DNA from: Flavobacteriales bacterium
GTDB taxonomy: Bacteria; Bacteroidota; Bacteroidia; NS11-12g; UBA955
Assembly (NCBI GenBank): GCA_947447955.1
Contig: CANFLS010000004.1
Coordinates: 62,001-126,000, forward strand
Direction: 5' to 3'
DNA: 64,000 bases
Of this stretch, positions 17,050 through 25,798 are shown piece by piece. Positions within the stretch are counted from its first letter, which is position 1; every line of letters starts with the position of its first letter. The notes beneath the pieces were generated by a model. That model saw only the letters and a list, made by a program, of their open reading frames with translations, made no database searches and had not been told where the DNA came from. A program made the position numbers and the translations under genes.

Positions 17050-18174
17050 TTAATAATTATTCAACATCATAGGCATGATGAGCATGGTGATTTCTTCATT
17101 TTTTTCGTTCTCAGCAGGAACCAATAATCCCGCACGGTTTGGTTGTGACATTTTCAATTGAACATTTTCACCGTCCATGGTCGACAACATTTCTTTCAAG
17201 AAACGCGCATTGAATCCGATTTCCATATCTTCGCCGTCGTATTCGCAATTGATTTTTTCAGTTGCTTCATTTGCCATTTCAATATCTTCAGCACTGATGG
17301 TTAAATCACTGCCAGTTATTTTCAAACGTACTTGGTGTGTTGTTTTAGAAGCGAAAATGCTGATACGGTTAATAGAACTTAATAAATCTGTTCTAGAAAT
17401 GGTAATTACATTTGGATTTTCTTGAGGAATAACCGCAGAATATTCAGGGTATTTTTCATCTAACAAACGACAAATTAACTGAGTGCTTCCGAAAGTGAAA
17501 AACACATTGGTTTTATTGTAATCAACAATCACCGGAGTTTCGTCGTTAGGCAAAGCAGTTTTCAACAAGTTCAACGGTTTTTTAGGAATAATAAAACTGT
17601 GATCAACTTGAGGCGCAATGTCTTTACGGGTAAAACGAACCAATTTATTTGCATCTGTTGCAACAAAATTTACGTGGTTGTTTTTCATTTCAACAAACAA
17701 TCCTGTTAAATTCAAACGCAATTCGTCAGAACCCGCCGCAAACAATGTTTTGCTAATTGCACGCAACAATAAATTTGCAGGAACAGTGAAACTACCATCG
17801 CCACTTTTTTCAGGTAATGTTGGATAATCAACACCATCTTGTCCTGCCATTTTGTAACGACCGTTGTTATTCACCACTTCAATGCCATGAGATGCACCGT
17901 CAATATTAAAAGTAACTGGTTGTTCTGGCAAAGAACGAAGAATATCGATAACCATTTTGCTTGGTACCGCAACGCGCATATTGTCTTTTGACTCAACAGG
18001 CATAACAGTTGTCATGCTTGTTTCTAAATCTGTACTGTAAATGGTAAGCTCGTTGTTACTAATATCGAACAAGAAATTTTCCAAAATTGGAATAATTGGT
18101 TTCGACATAATGGCACCATTTACGGATAAAAGATGCTGTAACAAATCGCTAGTAGAAGGAGCTATAAACTTCAT
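17050..18174 (-). CDS. dnaN: DNA polymerase III beta subunit (sliding clamp)
   Basis: Ring-shaped processivity clamp. At 374 aa it has the three repeated clamp domains (about 1-120, 121-245, 246-374). Family signatures include the N-terminal LSVNGAIMSKPIIPILENFLF, the loop DGVDYPTLP and the C-terminal MLIMPMMLNNY, which contributes to the protein-binding pocket. It is not next to dnaA or recF in this window. The ATG lies in an AT-rich leader, and I saw no clear -7 box. Confidence 0.97.
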   Translation of the reverse strand: MKFIAPSTSDLLQHLLSVNGAIMSKPIIPILENFLFDISNNELTIYSTDLETSMTTVMPVESKDNMRVAVPSKMVIDILRSLPEQPVTFNIDGASHGIEVVNNNGRYKMAGQDGVDYPTLPEKSGDGSFTVPANLLLRAISKTLFAAGSDELRLNLTGLFVEMKNNHVNFVATDANKLVRFTRKDIAPQVDHSFIIPKKPLNLLKTALPNDETPVIVDYNKTNVFFTFGSTQLICRLLDEKYPEYSAVIPQENPNVITISRTDLLSSINRISIFASKTTHQVRLKITGSDLTISAEDIEMANEATEKINCEYDGEDMEIGFNARFLKEMLSTMDGENVQLKMSQPNRAGLLVPAENEKNEEITMLIMPMMLNNY

Positions 18175-18296
18175 AATATATATTTTACTTTTAGTGAAAA
18201 AAGAATCACTGCAAACCTATTCATGTATGAGCAATAAAAATACACATCTTCATGTATTTTATAAACACTTTTTGCATGATGTCCACAATTATACTT

Positions 18297-18596
18297 TTAT
18301 TTTTCGTTTTCTGGTTCAGGATCGGTAATTACAAAAATCTCTTCGTTGTCTTTTTTCATCAGATATTTTTCTCTTGCAAACTTTTCTAAGTTCCGCTCGT
18401 TGCCAAACAAGTCGGTCTTTTGCCTGCGCAACTCGGCAATCTTCACTTCGTGAATTTTGATACTCTCCTCCAAATCGGTAATGTCAGACGCCAATCTAAT
18501 TCTGTAAATAAAATTGTTGGTATCGAAAAATGCCATCCAAAAGAAAAACATACCAAAGAAAAGCACATACCGATATTTATACAGCGGAGAATTCAT
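18297..18596 (-). CDS. FtsB/DivIC-family septum formation protein
   Basis: A 99-aa bitopic membrane protein. A short cytosolic N-terminus is followed by one transmembrane segment (YVLFFGMFFFWMAFF, about 9-23), a coiled coil (DLEESIKIHEVKIAELRRQK) and the hallmark segment ERNLEKFAREKYLMKKDNEEIFVI. This is the architecture of the FtsB/DivIC divisome component. The start is ATG 18596; the in-frame codon at 18635 would add 13 residues with no family support. It lies upstream of dnaN on the same strand, separated by about 120 nt of AT-rich sequence. Confidence 0.85.
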   Translation of the reverse strand: MNSPLYKYRYVLFFGMFFFWMAFFDTNNFIYRIRLASDITDLEESIKIHEVKIAELRRQKTDLFGNERNLEKFAREKYLMKKDNEEIFVITDPEPENEK

Positions 18597-18664
18597 ATTT
18601 ACAAAAATCAACCAAAATTTACAAACTATACACACAGTTTTTTATGCTGTCAACTTTTTTAATC

Positions 18665-18672
18665 TATTTTTG
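18665..18672 (+). promoter_or_regulatory. -7 promoter box for the binding-protein/permease genes
   Basis: TATTTTTG ends 8 nt before the ATG at 18681. Confidence 0.6.
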
Positions 18673-18680
18673 CAACCCCA

Positions 18681-19853
18681 ATGAAAATCAATGGCCTCAT
18701 CCTTACCCTCATTCTGTTTTTTGGAGCGTGTACTTCAAATACAAATCAAGGTAATGTACAGACCAATGAAATCACTTGGAACGCCAATAAATATGCCCAA
18801 CTTTTCGAAATTGGAATAAGCAAAACCGACACTTTTATTCGCTTGTATACCTTTAATCAAGTACAAGCCAATGTCCCTCAAAATAAAACATTAATTGGAT
18901 CTTTTTTTTGGGGAAAGACGAAACAAAGTGGAAACTTTTCTGCCTCTCCCGGTTCTACTGAAAAGTATTACACCAAAATTTCAAAGCGCCACCGTTACAT
19001 CCTGCTTTCTACCGTTTTTACAAGATTCTTTGCCGAACTCAATCAAAAACATAACATCGTTGGCGTTGACAAAGCCAAATATCTTTGCAAAGATATTTTC
19101 CCTCAAAAAAATAAAATTCCTTCGGTGCAGCCCACCGGAGAAATCAATGCCGAAGCGGCCCTGAACTTATCTCCAGATATTGTAGTTGCATATTTCATTA
19201 GCAACAAAGAAAAATCGAACTTAGAAAGACTTAATACAAAAAAAACGCATGTGCTTTTTTGTCAATCTCACTTAGAAAACCATCCCCTAGGACGTGCTGA
19301 ATGGATTACTCTTTTTGGATTCCTAACATGCAGCGAAAAAGCCTTTTTCTTCAGCGATATTGAATTCGAATACATGAGGTTGAAAAAAGATTTATCTGAA
19401 ACAACCCCAGTGAATGTAATGATAAACCTACCCTATTCAGGTACTTGGGATGTTCCACGAAAAAATGCCTATCTCGCTATTTTGCTGAAAGATGCAAAAA
19501 CCAACCCCGTTTGGCTTGAAAATAACAATTATAAAGGTGTTGGAAGTGCCCAAATTGGATTGGAACTCGGCTATCAACTCCTTTCAAAAGCGAGCTTTTG
19601 GATAAACCCAGGCATGTGTGAATCAATTGCTTGCATCAAAAATACCGATCCACGCATTGCAAAATGCCTTCCTGTTATAAATAACAAAGTATTTCAATGT
19701 AACCTTACCCAAGAACCTGATGGTGCAAATGCTTATTGGGATCTCGGTGCAGTTCATCCAGAATACGTTTTGAGTGATTTTGCAAAAATGTTCCACAGCG
19801 AAAAACCTGATTTTGCAGCAAAAAACTATTACTTTTACCAGCAGCTTAAATGA
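18681..19853 (+). CDS. ABC transporter substrate-binding lipoprotein (BtuF/FepB type)
   Basis: A 390-aa cluster-A-type binding protein for vitamin B12, heme or siderophores. The lipobox LFFGAC gives lipidated Cys17. The middle carries the TroA/BtuF-like region: VGVDKAKYLCKD, AEAALNLSPDIVVAYF, then the second lobe with INPGMCESIACIKNTDPRIAKCLPV. It overlaps the FecCD permease gene by 4 nt, confirming a functional pair. Its ligand cannot be read from sequence; family context allows cobalamin, heme or ferric siderophore. The matching ATPase gene is absent nearby. Confidence 0.85.
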   Translation: MKINGLILTLILFFGACTSNTNQGNVQTNEITWNANKYAQLFEIGISKTDTFIRLYTFNQVQANVPQNKTLIGSFFWGKTKQSGNFSASPGSTEKYYTKISKRHRYILLSTVFTRFFAELNQKHNIVGVDKAKYLCKDIFPQKNKIPSVQPTGEINAEAALNLSPDIVVAYFISNKEKSNLERLNTKKTHVLFCQSHLENHPLGRAEWITLFGFLTCSEKAFFFSDIEFEYMRLKKDLSETTPVNVMINLPYSGTWDVPRKNAYLAILLKDAKTNPVWLENNNYKGVGSAQIGLELGYQLLSKASFWINPGMCESIACIKNTDPRIAKCLPVINNKVFQCNLTQEPDGANAYWDLGAVHPEYVLSDFAKMFHSEKPDFAAKNYYFYQQLK

Positions 19854-20812
19854 AAGCAAAATACTTCCATATCCTGCTGGCAATCATTACCGTAGCAATA
19901 ATTTTCACTGATTTATTTTGGGGGATGTCCAACCTAAATACCCCATTGTTTTCAGACATTGTTTTTACTCAGTTTCGTTTGCCCCGCGTTGCGGCAGCAG
20001 CTTTAGCGGGTGGAAGTTTGGCAATCTCTGGATTAATCATGCAAACGCTGTTTCGCAACCCCTTGGCAGGACCCTATCTCATTGGCATCACCCCAGGCGC
20101 TAGTTTTGGTATTGCAGTATCCTTGTTTGCACAACCGCTTTTTGCGCATTCGCCTTGGTTTGCAGAAATTGGAACACTTACTGCAAGTATTTTGGGAGCG
20201 CTATTTGCCTTGATGATTCAATTGATTTTGAACAAAGGATTTTCAAGTACAACCCGATTGTTGCTTACCGGCATGGTGCTTAGTTTTTTATTTTCGGCAG
20301 GCGTTGATTTGCTGCAAAATATTGGCAACATTGAACAAATAAAACAGTTTAGTTTGTGGGGAATGGGAAGCTTTGAACGCGTTAAGCCCAATGAAGTTTC
20401 TTATATACTTATTCCACTCATTGTAGGCTTTGCCTTTGTTTTATGGAATCGCTTCAAATTAGACTCCTACCTCCTTGGCGATGTTTATGCTTTATCGGCC
20501 GGAGTTAACGTAACACGCCTCAGACGAACCATGATTTTTGTTGGTGCCATCATGGCTGGCTGGATTACCGCATTTTGTGGTCCAATTAGTTTTGTGGGAC
20601 TCATTGCACCTCACATTGCAAAACGCATTTACAAAAACGAATCTCATCAAAAAATATTGATTCCTTCTATCATTTGGGGGACATTTTTATGCGTGTCAGC
20701 CGATTTATTGGCCCATCACCTCATCGATGGAATTACGCTTCAGGTGAACGCCATTTGCGCCCTAATTGGCGCGCCAATTTTAATTGTCAGTTTCAGAAAA
20801 GTTCAGGGGTAG
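19850..20812 (+). CDS. FecCD/BtuC-family ABC transporter permease
   Basis: A 320-aa polytopic inner-membrane permease with about 8-10 hydrophobic segments. Family motifs are RLPRVAAAALAGGSLAISG, LFRNPLAGPYLIG and the cytoplasmic ATPase-contact segment GPISFVGLIAPHI. It is coupled by an ATGA overlap to the binding-protein gene, suggesting import of cobalamin, heme or a siderophore. The operon ends here because the next gene is convergent and no BtuD/FecE-like ATPase follows. The ATPase must be encoded elsewhere. Confidence 0.92.
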   Translation: MKAKYFHILLAIITVAIIFTDLFWGMSNLNTPLFSDIVFTQFRLPRVAAAALAGGSLAISGLIMQTLFRNPLAGPYLIGITPGASFGIAVSLFAQPLFAHSPWFAEIGTLTASILGALFALMIQLILNKGFSSTTRLLLTGMVLSFLFSAGVDLLQNIGNIEQIKQFSLWGMGSFERVKPNEVSYILIPLIVGFAFVLWNRFKLDSYLLGDVYALSAGVNVTRLRRTMIFVGAIMAGWITAFCGPISFVGLIAPHIAKRIYKNESHQKILIPSIIWGTFLCVSADLLAHHLIDGITLQVNAICALIGAPILIVSFRKVQG

Positions 20813-20820
20813 GTGTTTTT

Positions 20821-21156
20821 TTAATTGCCGTTACTGATTTTAATAATCTCTTCATCTAATTTTTTATATTTTACCGCATCAACTAAGTTTTTAATTGTCA
20901 ATTCATCCTTTGTTTTTTTGTTACTCATTAAAAACTTCAAAAAAGGAGGTAGAATAAAATCTCCCTCAGCGGAAAAATATTTAGCTGCCTTAAATTTAGA
21001 CACATCCACATCAAACTTTTTTCCGAAACCAAGAATTAACTCAACAGCGTCATCGCCATAAATTCCTAAATCCTTTTCAATCATACTTCCAAGGTGTATA
21101 TCTTGAATATCCCTGCCAAAATTCTCGGAAATAAACAATATTATCTTACTTTCCAT
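20821..21156 (-). CDS. DUF1493-like acyl-carrier-like protein
   Basis: A 111-aa acidic protein. The N-terminus (MIEKDLGIYGDDAVELILGFGKKFDVD, about 24-50) resembles DUF1493, a family with an acyl-carrier-like helical fold but unknown role. The usual DSL phosphopantetheine site is not evident, so classic carrier function is doubtful. The start overlaps the end of the NTF2-fold immunity-like gene by 11 nt. It belongs to a row of three small genes that look like polymorphic-toxin immunity or accessory genes. That link is inferred. Confidence 0.7.
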   Translation of the reverse strand: MESKIILFISENFGRDIQDIHLGSMIEKDLGIYGDDAVELILGFGKKFDVDVSKFKAAKYFSAEGDFILPPFLKFLMSNKKTKDELTIKNLVDAVKYKKLDEEIIKISNGN

Positions 21157-21460
21157 GTGTCACCATCATAATTTGGCAATTTTTTGCATTTATTTCTGCA
21201 TATGGAACTCCACCACGCATTCCTTTTTCTAATGTTCCTTTTACCACCCAAATTGTATCATTTTTGAGGGATGCTACAAAGGACTCCATTTCATAAATGT
21301 GATTGCCATAAATTCTTAACCATTCTTTTTCAGCAAGTTTAATTGCAGCCGCGCTATTGTTTAAACAAAAGGAACTATTTATTTGAATTACTGGTTGTTT
21401 CGCAGTACAAGAAATTTGAACCATCAAAAAACCAAACAATATAAGCCTCATATATTTCAT
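21146..21460 (-). CDS. NTF2-fold immunity-like lipoprotein (YbbC/YhhH family)
   Basis: A 104-aa protein with a lipoprotein-type signal (VQISC, Cys18). The mature part matches the NTF2-fold immunity family found in toxin loci: AIKLAEKEWLRIYGNHIY, then WVVKGTL, GGVPYAEINAKNCQIMMVTHGK. Members are usually encoded next to Rhs or other polymorphic toxins and protect against them; here no toxin gene is in sight. It overlaps the DUF1493-like gene by 11 nt and follows the lipoprotein at 21476 by 15 nt, forming a probable three-gene operon. Confidence 0.78.
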   Translation of the reverse strand: MKYMRLILFGFLMVQISCTAKQPVIQINSSFCLNNSAAAIKLAEKEWLRIYGNHIYEMESFVASLKNDTIWVVKGTLEKGMRGGVPYAEINAKNCQIMMVTHGK

Positions 21461-21475
21461 TTTAAATTCAAAAAC

Positions 21476-21919
21476 CTATCTAATACCATTTATTTTAAAA
21501 GTATCACCGTCTTTCAGCAAGGTTACATGTGTTTTCACAACAACCGTCTCATGCATTGAGGCATCTGCAGAGTATGACACAATATATTCGTCTTTTACTG
21601 TATCCTTCACAATTTTTAAGGTCTTCAGATATTTTATATCACTATCTTGAGCTTTCAAGAATACATCTCCACATGTTTGTTCGATAATTTTTGGTATTTT
21701 TTTATAGAAGTCTTTTGTACAAAATTGTTTTTTAAGTATTTCTAACTTCCGTTGATTTTCGGCACTTGGAGACTGAACAAATAATGTAATATAATCTGTA
21801 TAAAAATCCTTGAGTAGCGTTTCAGCAGCGACTTCTTTAGACTGATTTTTTATCGGATTGCCACAACTTTCAACAAAAAATAAAAGTATGCAGGTTATTA
21901 TGCTTTTTTCAATACTCAT
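21476..21919 (-). CDS. DUF3828-like small lipoprotein
   Basis: A 147-aa lipoprotein (FFVESC, Cys19). The mature region (LLKDFYTDYI, LKKQFCTKDFYKKI, DVFLKAQDSD, then a beta-rich YIVSYSADA...VVVKTHVTLLKDGDTFKINGI) resembles DUF3828/NTF2-like proteins, which often act as immunity or accessory factors. The assignment to that family is from memory and moderate. First gene of the three-gene leftward cluster 21919-20821. Confidence 0.65.
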   Translation of the reverse strand: MSIEKSIITCILLFFVESCGNPIKNQSKEVAAETLLKDFYTDYITLFVQSPSAENQRKLEILKKQFCTKDFYKKIPKIIEQTCGDVFLKAQDSDIKYLKTLKIVKDTVKDEYIVSYSADASMHETVVVKTHVTLLKDGDTFKINGIR

Positions 21920-22013
21920 TTAATTTTAAATCTATGTTTAATTTCCAACCAATGAATCAATTGACATTCTGTTTATTAGGCTTAGTTATTCCCAATTAAT
22001 TCCAGGAAACCTA

Positions 22014-22601
22014 TTACTCCAAATGGGCAATCTTGATAATGTGCTCAATTTGGTAGTCTAAAACGGGATCGAATTCTTGTTTTAAATCGTGGCCCCAGAA
22101 ACTGCCAAAAGCTTGCCAGAAAAAGGCTTCGGCGGTGCCTCTGTAATTTTTCAGGATTTCCCAACTGGTTTTTCCGGTTTCGCGGTGCAGCAACTTCATC
22201 AAAACTTGACCTTCACCAATGGTTAAATTCTTTAACTGTTGGGTGTACATGGTTTTTAAACTGTTCTCACATTTCTTGATGTATTTTTTGCGGTCGCGTT
22301 TGTTTGTAATTGTTGCCAATTGATCTTCCATGGCCTTCATTTTATAAGCAGCCATTTTGGCAAAAGGCATGGTTTTAATTACCCTGCGCTTTAATATCTT
22401 GTAATCGTTAATGGCCTGCTCATCCAATGTATTCGATAGAATAATTGGATCCATTCTTTCAACGTCTGTAATAGTATCACCATTTACAATGGTAATTTGA
22501 CCGTTGACAGTCATTGCCAACAGCATCAGTCCCCCAAAAGCAAAAGCCTTTAATTTACTGAAGTCTTTGGAGATCCTTTTTTGAATAGAAAAAAACCACA
22601 T
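22014..22601 (-). CDS. DUF4294 domain-containing protein
   Basis: A 195-aa protein with an N-terminal hydrophobic segment (AFAFGGLMLLAMTVNGQ, about 20-36) that looks like a signal peptide. DUF4294 signatures follow: GDTITDVERMDPIILSN, NDYKILKRRVIKTMPFAK, TGKTSWEILKNYRGTAEAFFWQ. The function is unknown; the family is confined largely to Bacteroidota and is probably periplasmic. The ATG at 22601 lies 52 nt inside the lgt 3' end, a long overlap. No better start precedes the signal peptide. Confidence 0.8.
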   Translation of the reverse strand: MWFFSIQKRISKDFSKLKAFAFGGLMLLAMTVNGQITIVNGDTITDVERMDPIILSNTLDEQAINDYKILKRRVIKTMPFAKMAAYKMKAMEDQLATITNKRDRKKYIKKCENSLKTMYTQQLKNLTIGEGQVLMKLLHRETGKTSWEILKNYRGTAEAFFWQAFGSFWGHDLKQEFDPVLDYQIEHIIKIAHLE

Positions 22602-23731
22602 GATCCTAAAACGATTAATATGAGTGAAATCATTTGTGCTTGAGAAAAAACCATACCTGCAAATCGATAAAGGCTATCGCCATGCTCACGAATGGTTTCA
22701 ATTGCAAATCTTTCAACGCCAGCAAAAATCATATAGATGCTGAACAATTGACCTGAAATGAAATTTTTATTTCGCAACACAAACCACAACACAGCAAACA
22801 ATGACAATGCCATAATGGCTTCATATAAAGGAGTTGGAAAAACCGGAGTAGACAATTGATAGCAATAGTCACCTGAACAACCTGGAATCGGCTCCATGCC
22901 CATTCCTGGATAATCTTTTCCTAAAACATTATGAGGGTATTTATAAGCCCACGCCCAATCTGGCAAGAAGCTCGATGGCGTAACATTGGCAATTCCCCAA
23001 TCGCCATCACCAGAAAAATGACAACCAAAACGACCAATACCATAAGAAAGCATCATTCCAGGAGCACCCGCATCAATTACATTTTTCCAATCATACCCTT
23101 TTTTTGTTGTGTAAATCAACACCCCAGCTGCACCGCAAATGAGTCCACCGTAAAAGGTCCATCCCCCCGTAGTGAAAATATCCTGAATGAAAGTACTCAA
23201 GTGAATTTGACTAGGTGTTTCTAACAAATGAAAAACTTTGGCGCCTAAAAATCCAGAAAGAAGCGCAACCGTAGTAATATTACCCATTTCGTCGGCAATT
23301 GAAACAGTGTGCGACACTTCTTTTGGCGCTGCCAATTGTTGTTTTTTATCGGCAAAGTATTTAGAACCTAGACTCAAAGCCAAGGCAAGCATACCAAACA
23401 GAACACTTCCTTCAGAAGTGAAAATATGTTCTTGGGGTGCAAAATTTGAACCCGCATTCACCATTAAATATATGATTTTGTAACCGAACAAAAACGACAT
23501 TACCCCACCAATTGCATATTCAGAAATTGGAAAAGGTTTGCCAATGATTTCTGTTACAGTTTTTGAGGGAAAAAGACCGAGTTTTGTTTTGCGGGCAAAT
23601 TCAGTTTGGAATGCCCAATAGGCTGCTGCAATGGAAATTGCAACGAACAATCCGAAGGTATTCACCACTTCTAAAAATCGAAGTTCAATACCAAAAATAT
23701 CTTTTAAAAAGTGATATAACGTTGGAAACAC
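22550..23731 (-). CDS. lgt: Prolipoprotein diacylglyceryl transferase
   Basis: Inner-membrane enzyme that attaches diacylglycerol to the lipobox cysteine. The Lgt signature SYGIGRFGCHFSGDGDWG (near 229-247) includes the conserved Arg and Asn/Asp region. At 393 aa it is about 100 residues longer than classical Lgt, with an inserted loop near residues 128-150 (KQQLAAPKEVSHTVS). I believe this is usual for some Bacteroidota. The start is GTG at 23731. The DUF4294 gene starts inside its 3' end. Many lipoproteins in this window are its presumed substrates. Confidence 0.9.
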   Translation of the reverse strand: MFPTLYHFLKDIFGIELRFLEVVNTFGLFVAISIAAAYWAFQTEFARKTKLGLFPSKTVTEIIGKPFPISEYAIGGVMSFLFGYKIIYLMVNAGSNFAPQEHIFTSEGSVLFGMLALALSLGSKYFADKKQQLAAPKEVSHTVSIADEMGNITTVALLSGFLGAKVFHLLETPSQIHLSTFIQDIFTTGGWTFYGGLICGAAGVLIYTTKKGYDWKNVIDAGAPGMMLSYGIGRFGCHFSGDGDWGIANVTPSSFLPDWAWAYKYPHNVLGKDYPGMGMEPIPGCSGDYCYQLSTPVFPTPLYEAIMALSLFAVLWFVLRNKNFISGQLFSIYMIFAGVERFAIETIREHGDSLYRFAGMVFSQAQMISLILIVLGSCGFFLFKKGSPKTSVN

Positions 23732-23739
23732 ACTGCAAA

Positions 23740-25050
23740 TTACGACCTTATTTCGGCGTAATCAAATATTCCTTCAACTAAAAATTCATCGTTGATCAAT
23801 TTCAATGTCACAGGAACCAAAGTATTCACCAACAAAGGATCGTATTGTGTGGTAACTTTCACATAATTGTCGGTAAAACCTGTCATCATGCCTCCTTTTT
23901 CTTCGGCTTCAAAAAGCACCTCGCGGGTTTTACCCATATGCTGTTCGTAGAAGAATCGTTTTTTCTTTTCGCTCAAACTTCTGAGTTGGGTGGTTCTTTC
24001 TCCTCTCACTTTAACCGGTACCACTTCTTTCATTTTTTTAGCAGTTGTATTGGCACGCTCACTGTAAGGGAAAACATGCAAATAACTCACATCCAATTCA
24101 TTAATAAAGTTGTATGTATCTAAAAAGTGCTCATCGGTTTCACCTGGGAAACCTACAATTACATCTACTCCAATGCAGCAATGCGGCATTTTTTCTTTGA
24201 TGTAAGCAACCCTTGAGGAATACACATCCGACAAGTATCGGCGACGCATTCTTTGTAATATTTCATCATTTCCACTTTGCAATGGAATATGAAAATGCGG
24301 CACAAACTTTTTGCTATTGGCAACAAAATCTATGATTTCATTGGTTAATAAATTGGGCTCAATGCTGCTAATTCTGTAACGGTGAACGGTTTCAATTTTG
24401 TCTAATTCTTGAATTAAATCAAAAAATGTTTCCCCATTTTGAACCCCAAAATCGCCCAAGTTGACCCCTGTAAGTACAATCTCTTTGATACCGTCTTCCG
24501 ACACTTGTTTCACGCGTTCAATGGTGGTTTCAACTGTGGCGCTCCTGCTTTCTCCTCTTGCCAATGGAATGGTACAAAAACTGCAGAAATAATCACAGCC
24601 ATCTTGCACTTTCAAAAACATGCGGGTTCTATCGCCTTCACTAAATCCTGGCACAAATTCATGCACATCTTTAATTGGGGCATTGTATAAACGGGTTTTT
24701 TCTTCTTTTTTGAGGGAATGTAAATGTTCAATCAATTGGAATTTCTCTGATGCACCCAAAACCATGTCAACCCCGGGAATATTCGAGATTTCTTCAGGTT
24801 TTAATTGGGCATAACATCCCACAATCACAATGTAAGCTTCGGGATTGAGACGAAGTGCTTCAGCAACTACCTTTTTACATTTCCTATCGGCGTGATCGGT
24901 AACACTGCAAGTGTTAATTACATATAAATCAGCGCCTTCATGAAATTGTTTACGATCAAAGCCATTTTTCTCCAATTGCTGCGCAATGGTGCTACTTTCA
25001 GCAAAATTTAATTTACAACCTAGGGTATAGAGGGCTACAGACGAACGCAA
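23740..25050 (-). CDS. mtaB: tRNA t6A37 methylthiotransferase MtaB
   Basis: Radical SAM methylthiotransferase that converts t6A37 to ms2t6A in tRNA. The N-terminal UPF0004 domain has cluster cysteines Cys12, Cys48 and Cys79. The radical SAM motif CDYFCSFC gives Cys152, Cys156 and Cys159. A C-terminal TRAM domain follows (MMTGFTDNYVKVT). The start codon is TTG at 25050; no in-frame ATG exists before Cys12. It lies 7 nt after the -7 box TAACTTTG, so a leaderless mRNA with a TTG start is predicted. lgt follows 8 nt downstream. Confidence 0.93.
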   Translation of the reverse strand: MRSSVALYTLGCKLNFAESSTIAQQLEKNGFDRKQFHEGADLYVINTCSVTDHADRKCKKVVAEALRLNPEAYIVIVGCYAQLKPEEISNIPGVDMVLGASEKFQLIEHLHSLKKEEKTRLYNAPIKDVHEFVPGFSEGDRTRMFLKVQDGCDYFCSFCTIPLARGESRSATVETTIERVKQVSEDGIKEIVLTGVNLGDFGVQNGETFFDLIQELDKIETVHRYRISSIEPNLLTNEIIDFVANSKKFVPHFHIPLQSGNDEILQRMRRRYLSDVYSSRVAYIKEKMPHCCIGVDVIVGFPGETDEHFLDTYNFINELDVSYLHVFPYSERANTTAKKMKEVVPVKVRGERTTQLRSLSEKKKRFFYEQHMGKTREVLFEAEEKGGMMTGFTDNYVKVTTQYDPLLVNTLVPVTLKLINDEFLVEGIFDYAEIRS

Positions 25051-25057
25051 AACAATG

Positions 25058-25065
25058 CAAAGTTA
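25058..25065 (-). promoter_or_regulatory. -7 promoter box for mtaB-lgt
   Basis: TAACTTTG on the minus strand, followed by CATTG and the TTG start codon 7 nt away. Confidence 0.5.
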
Positions 25066-25081
25066 CAACAGTAGCTCCACT

Positions 25082-25798
25082 TTAGAAAATAAAGGCAAAT
25101 TCTAATGAGGCGGTACCAATGTTTTTGCCCATTCCTGTGAGCGGCAACAAAGGATAAATCGTTGTTTTCTTGGTTACAGGATCTGTTTCTGAAGTGGTTA
25201 ATTTAAAATTCTTGTTTAAATTATTTAATCCTACTTTCAATGCAATTTGGTAGCCAAATCCCTCCTGTTTATGCTGATATCCAAGTATACCTGTTAATTC
25301 AAAATTCTTAAGGGGCAAATTTGCCCAAGTGCTGCTATAGGTTCCGCTATTTAATGGCATTTGATCGGCACCAATATATACCACTGACCTAAAAATAAAA
25401 CCAGGTTGAATACCAACCATAATGTGATTGGTCTTGGCTTTGGTAAAATCACCAACCTTTATTAATAAGTTGAGTGGAATATCAACAGAAATTATTCCAA
25501 TTCGGGTATACGCTCTATTTGATTGAGAATCGTTTACATTGTTGAAATTGCTTCCTCTCAAACGCAAATCCAATCCGGTTTGATAATGAATCAGTTTTTT
25601 ATCGAGTTTGCTATGGTAATAAATGGCTGCCACATAACCCAATAAAGGCGTAGGATTTGCCAATTCACCTCCGAACATTGTTGATGCCGAAATGCCGAGT
25701 TTGATACCAAAATTGGTATTTTTTTCGTAGTCAGGATCGTTCTGAGCCTGAAGCGAGGTGGCCAACATTGCCAAAAGAATGAATAGTTTTATCTTCAT
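25082..25798 (-). CDS. Outer-membrane beta-barrel protein (PorT-like family)
   Basis: A 238-aa protein with signal peptide 1-18 (ending LQAQ). A barrel-type sequence follows: FGIKLGISASTMFGGEL, YYHSKLDKKLIHYQTGLDLRLRGSNF, and a C-terminal strand TASLEFAFIF ending in Phe. This matches the general PorT/outer-membrane barrel family of Bacteroidota; no specific role can be assigned. Its start overlaps the stop of the Hsp70 gene by 4 nt (ATGA), so the two form an operon, possibly with chaperone-dependent expression. Confidence 0.82.
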   Translation of the reverse strand: MKIKLFILLAMLATSLQAQNDPDYEKNTNFGIKLGISASTMFGGELANPTPLLGYVAAIYYHSKLDKKLIHYQTGLDLRLRGSNFNNVNDSQSNRAYTRIGIISVDIPLNLLIKVGDFTKAKTNHIMVGIQPGFIFRSVVYIGADQMPLNSGTYSSTWANLPLKNFELTGILGYQHKQEGFGYQIALKVGLNNLNKNFKLTTSETDPVTKKTTIYPLLPLTGMGKNIGTASLEFAFIF

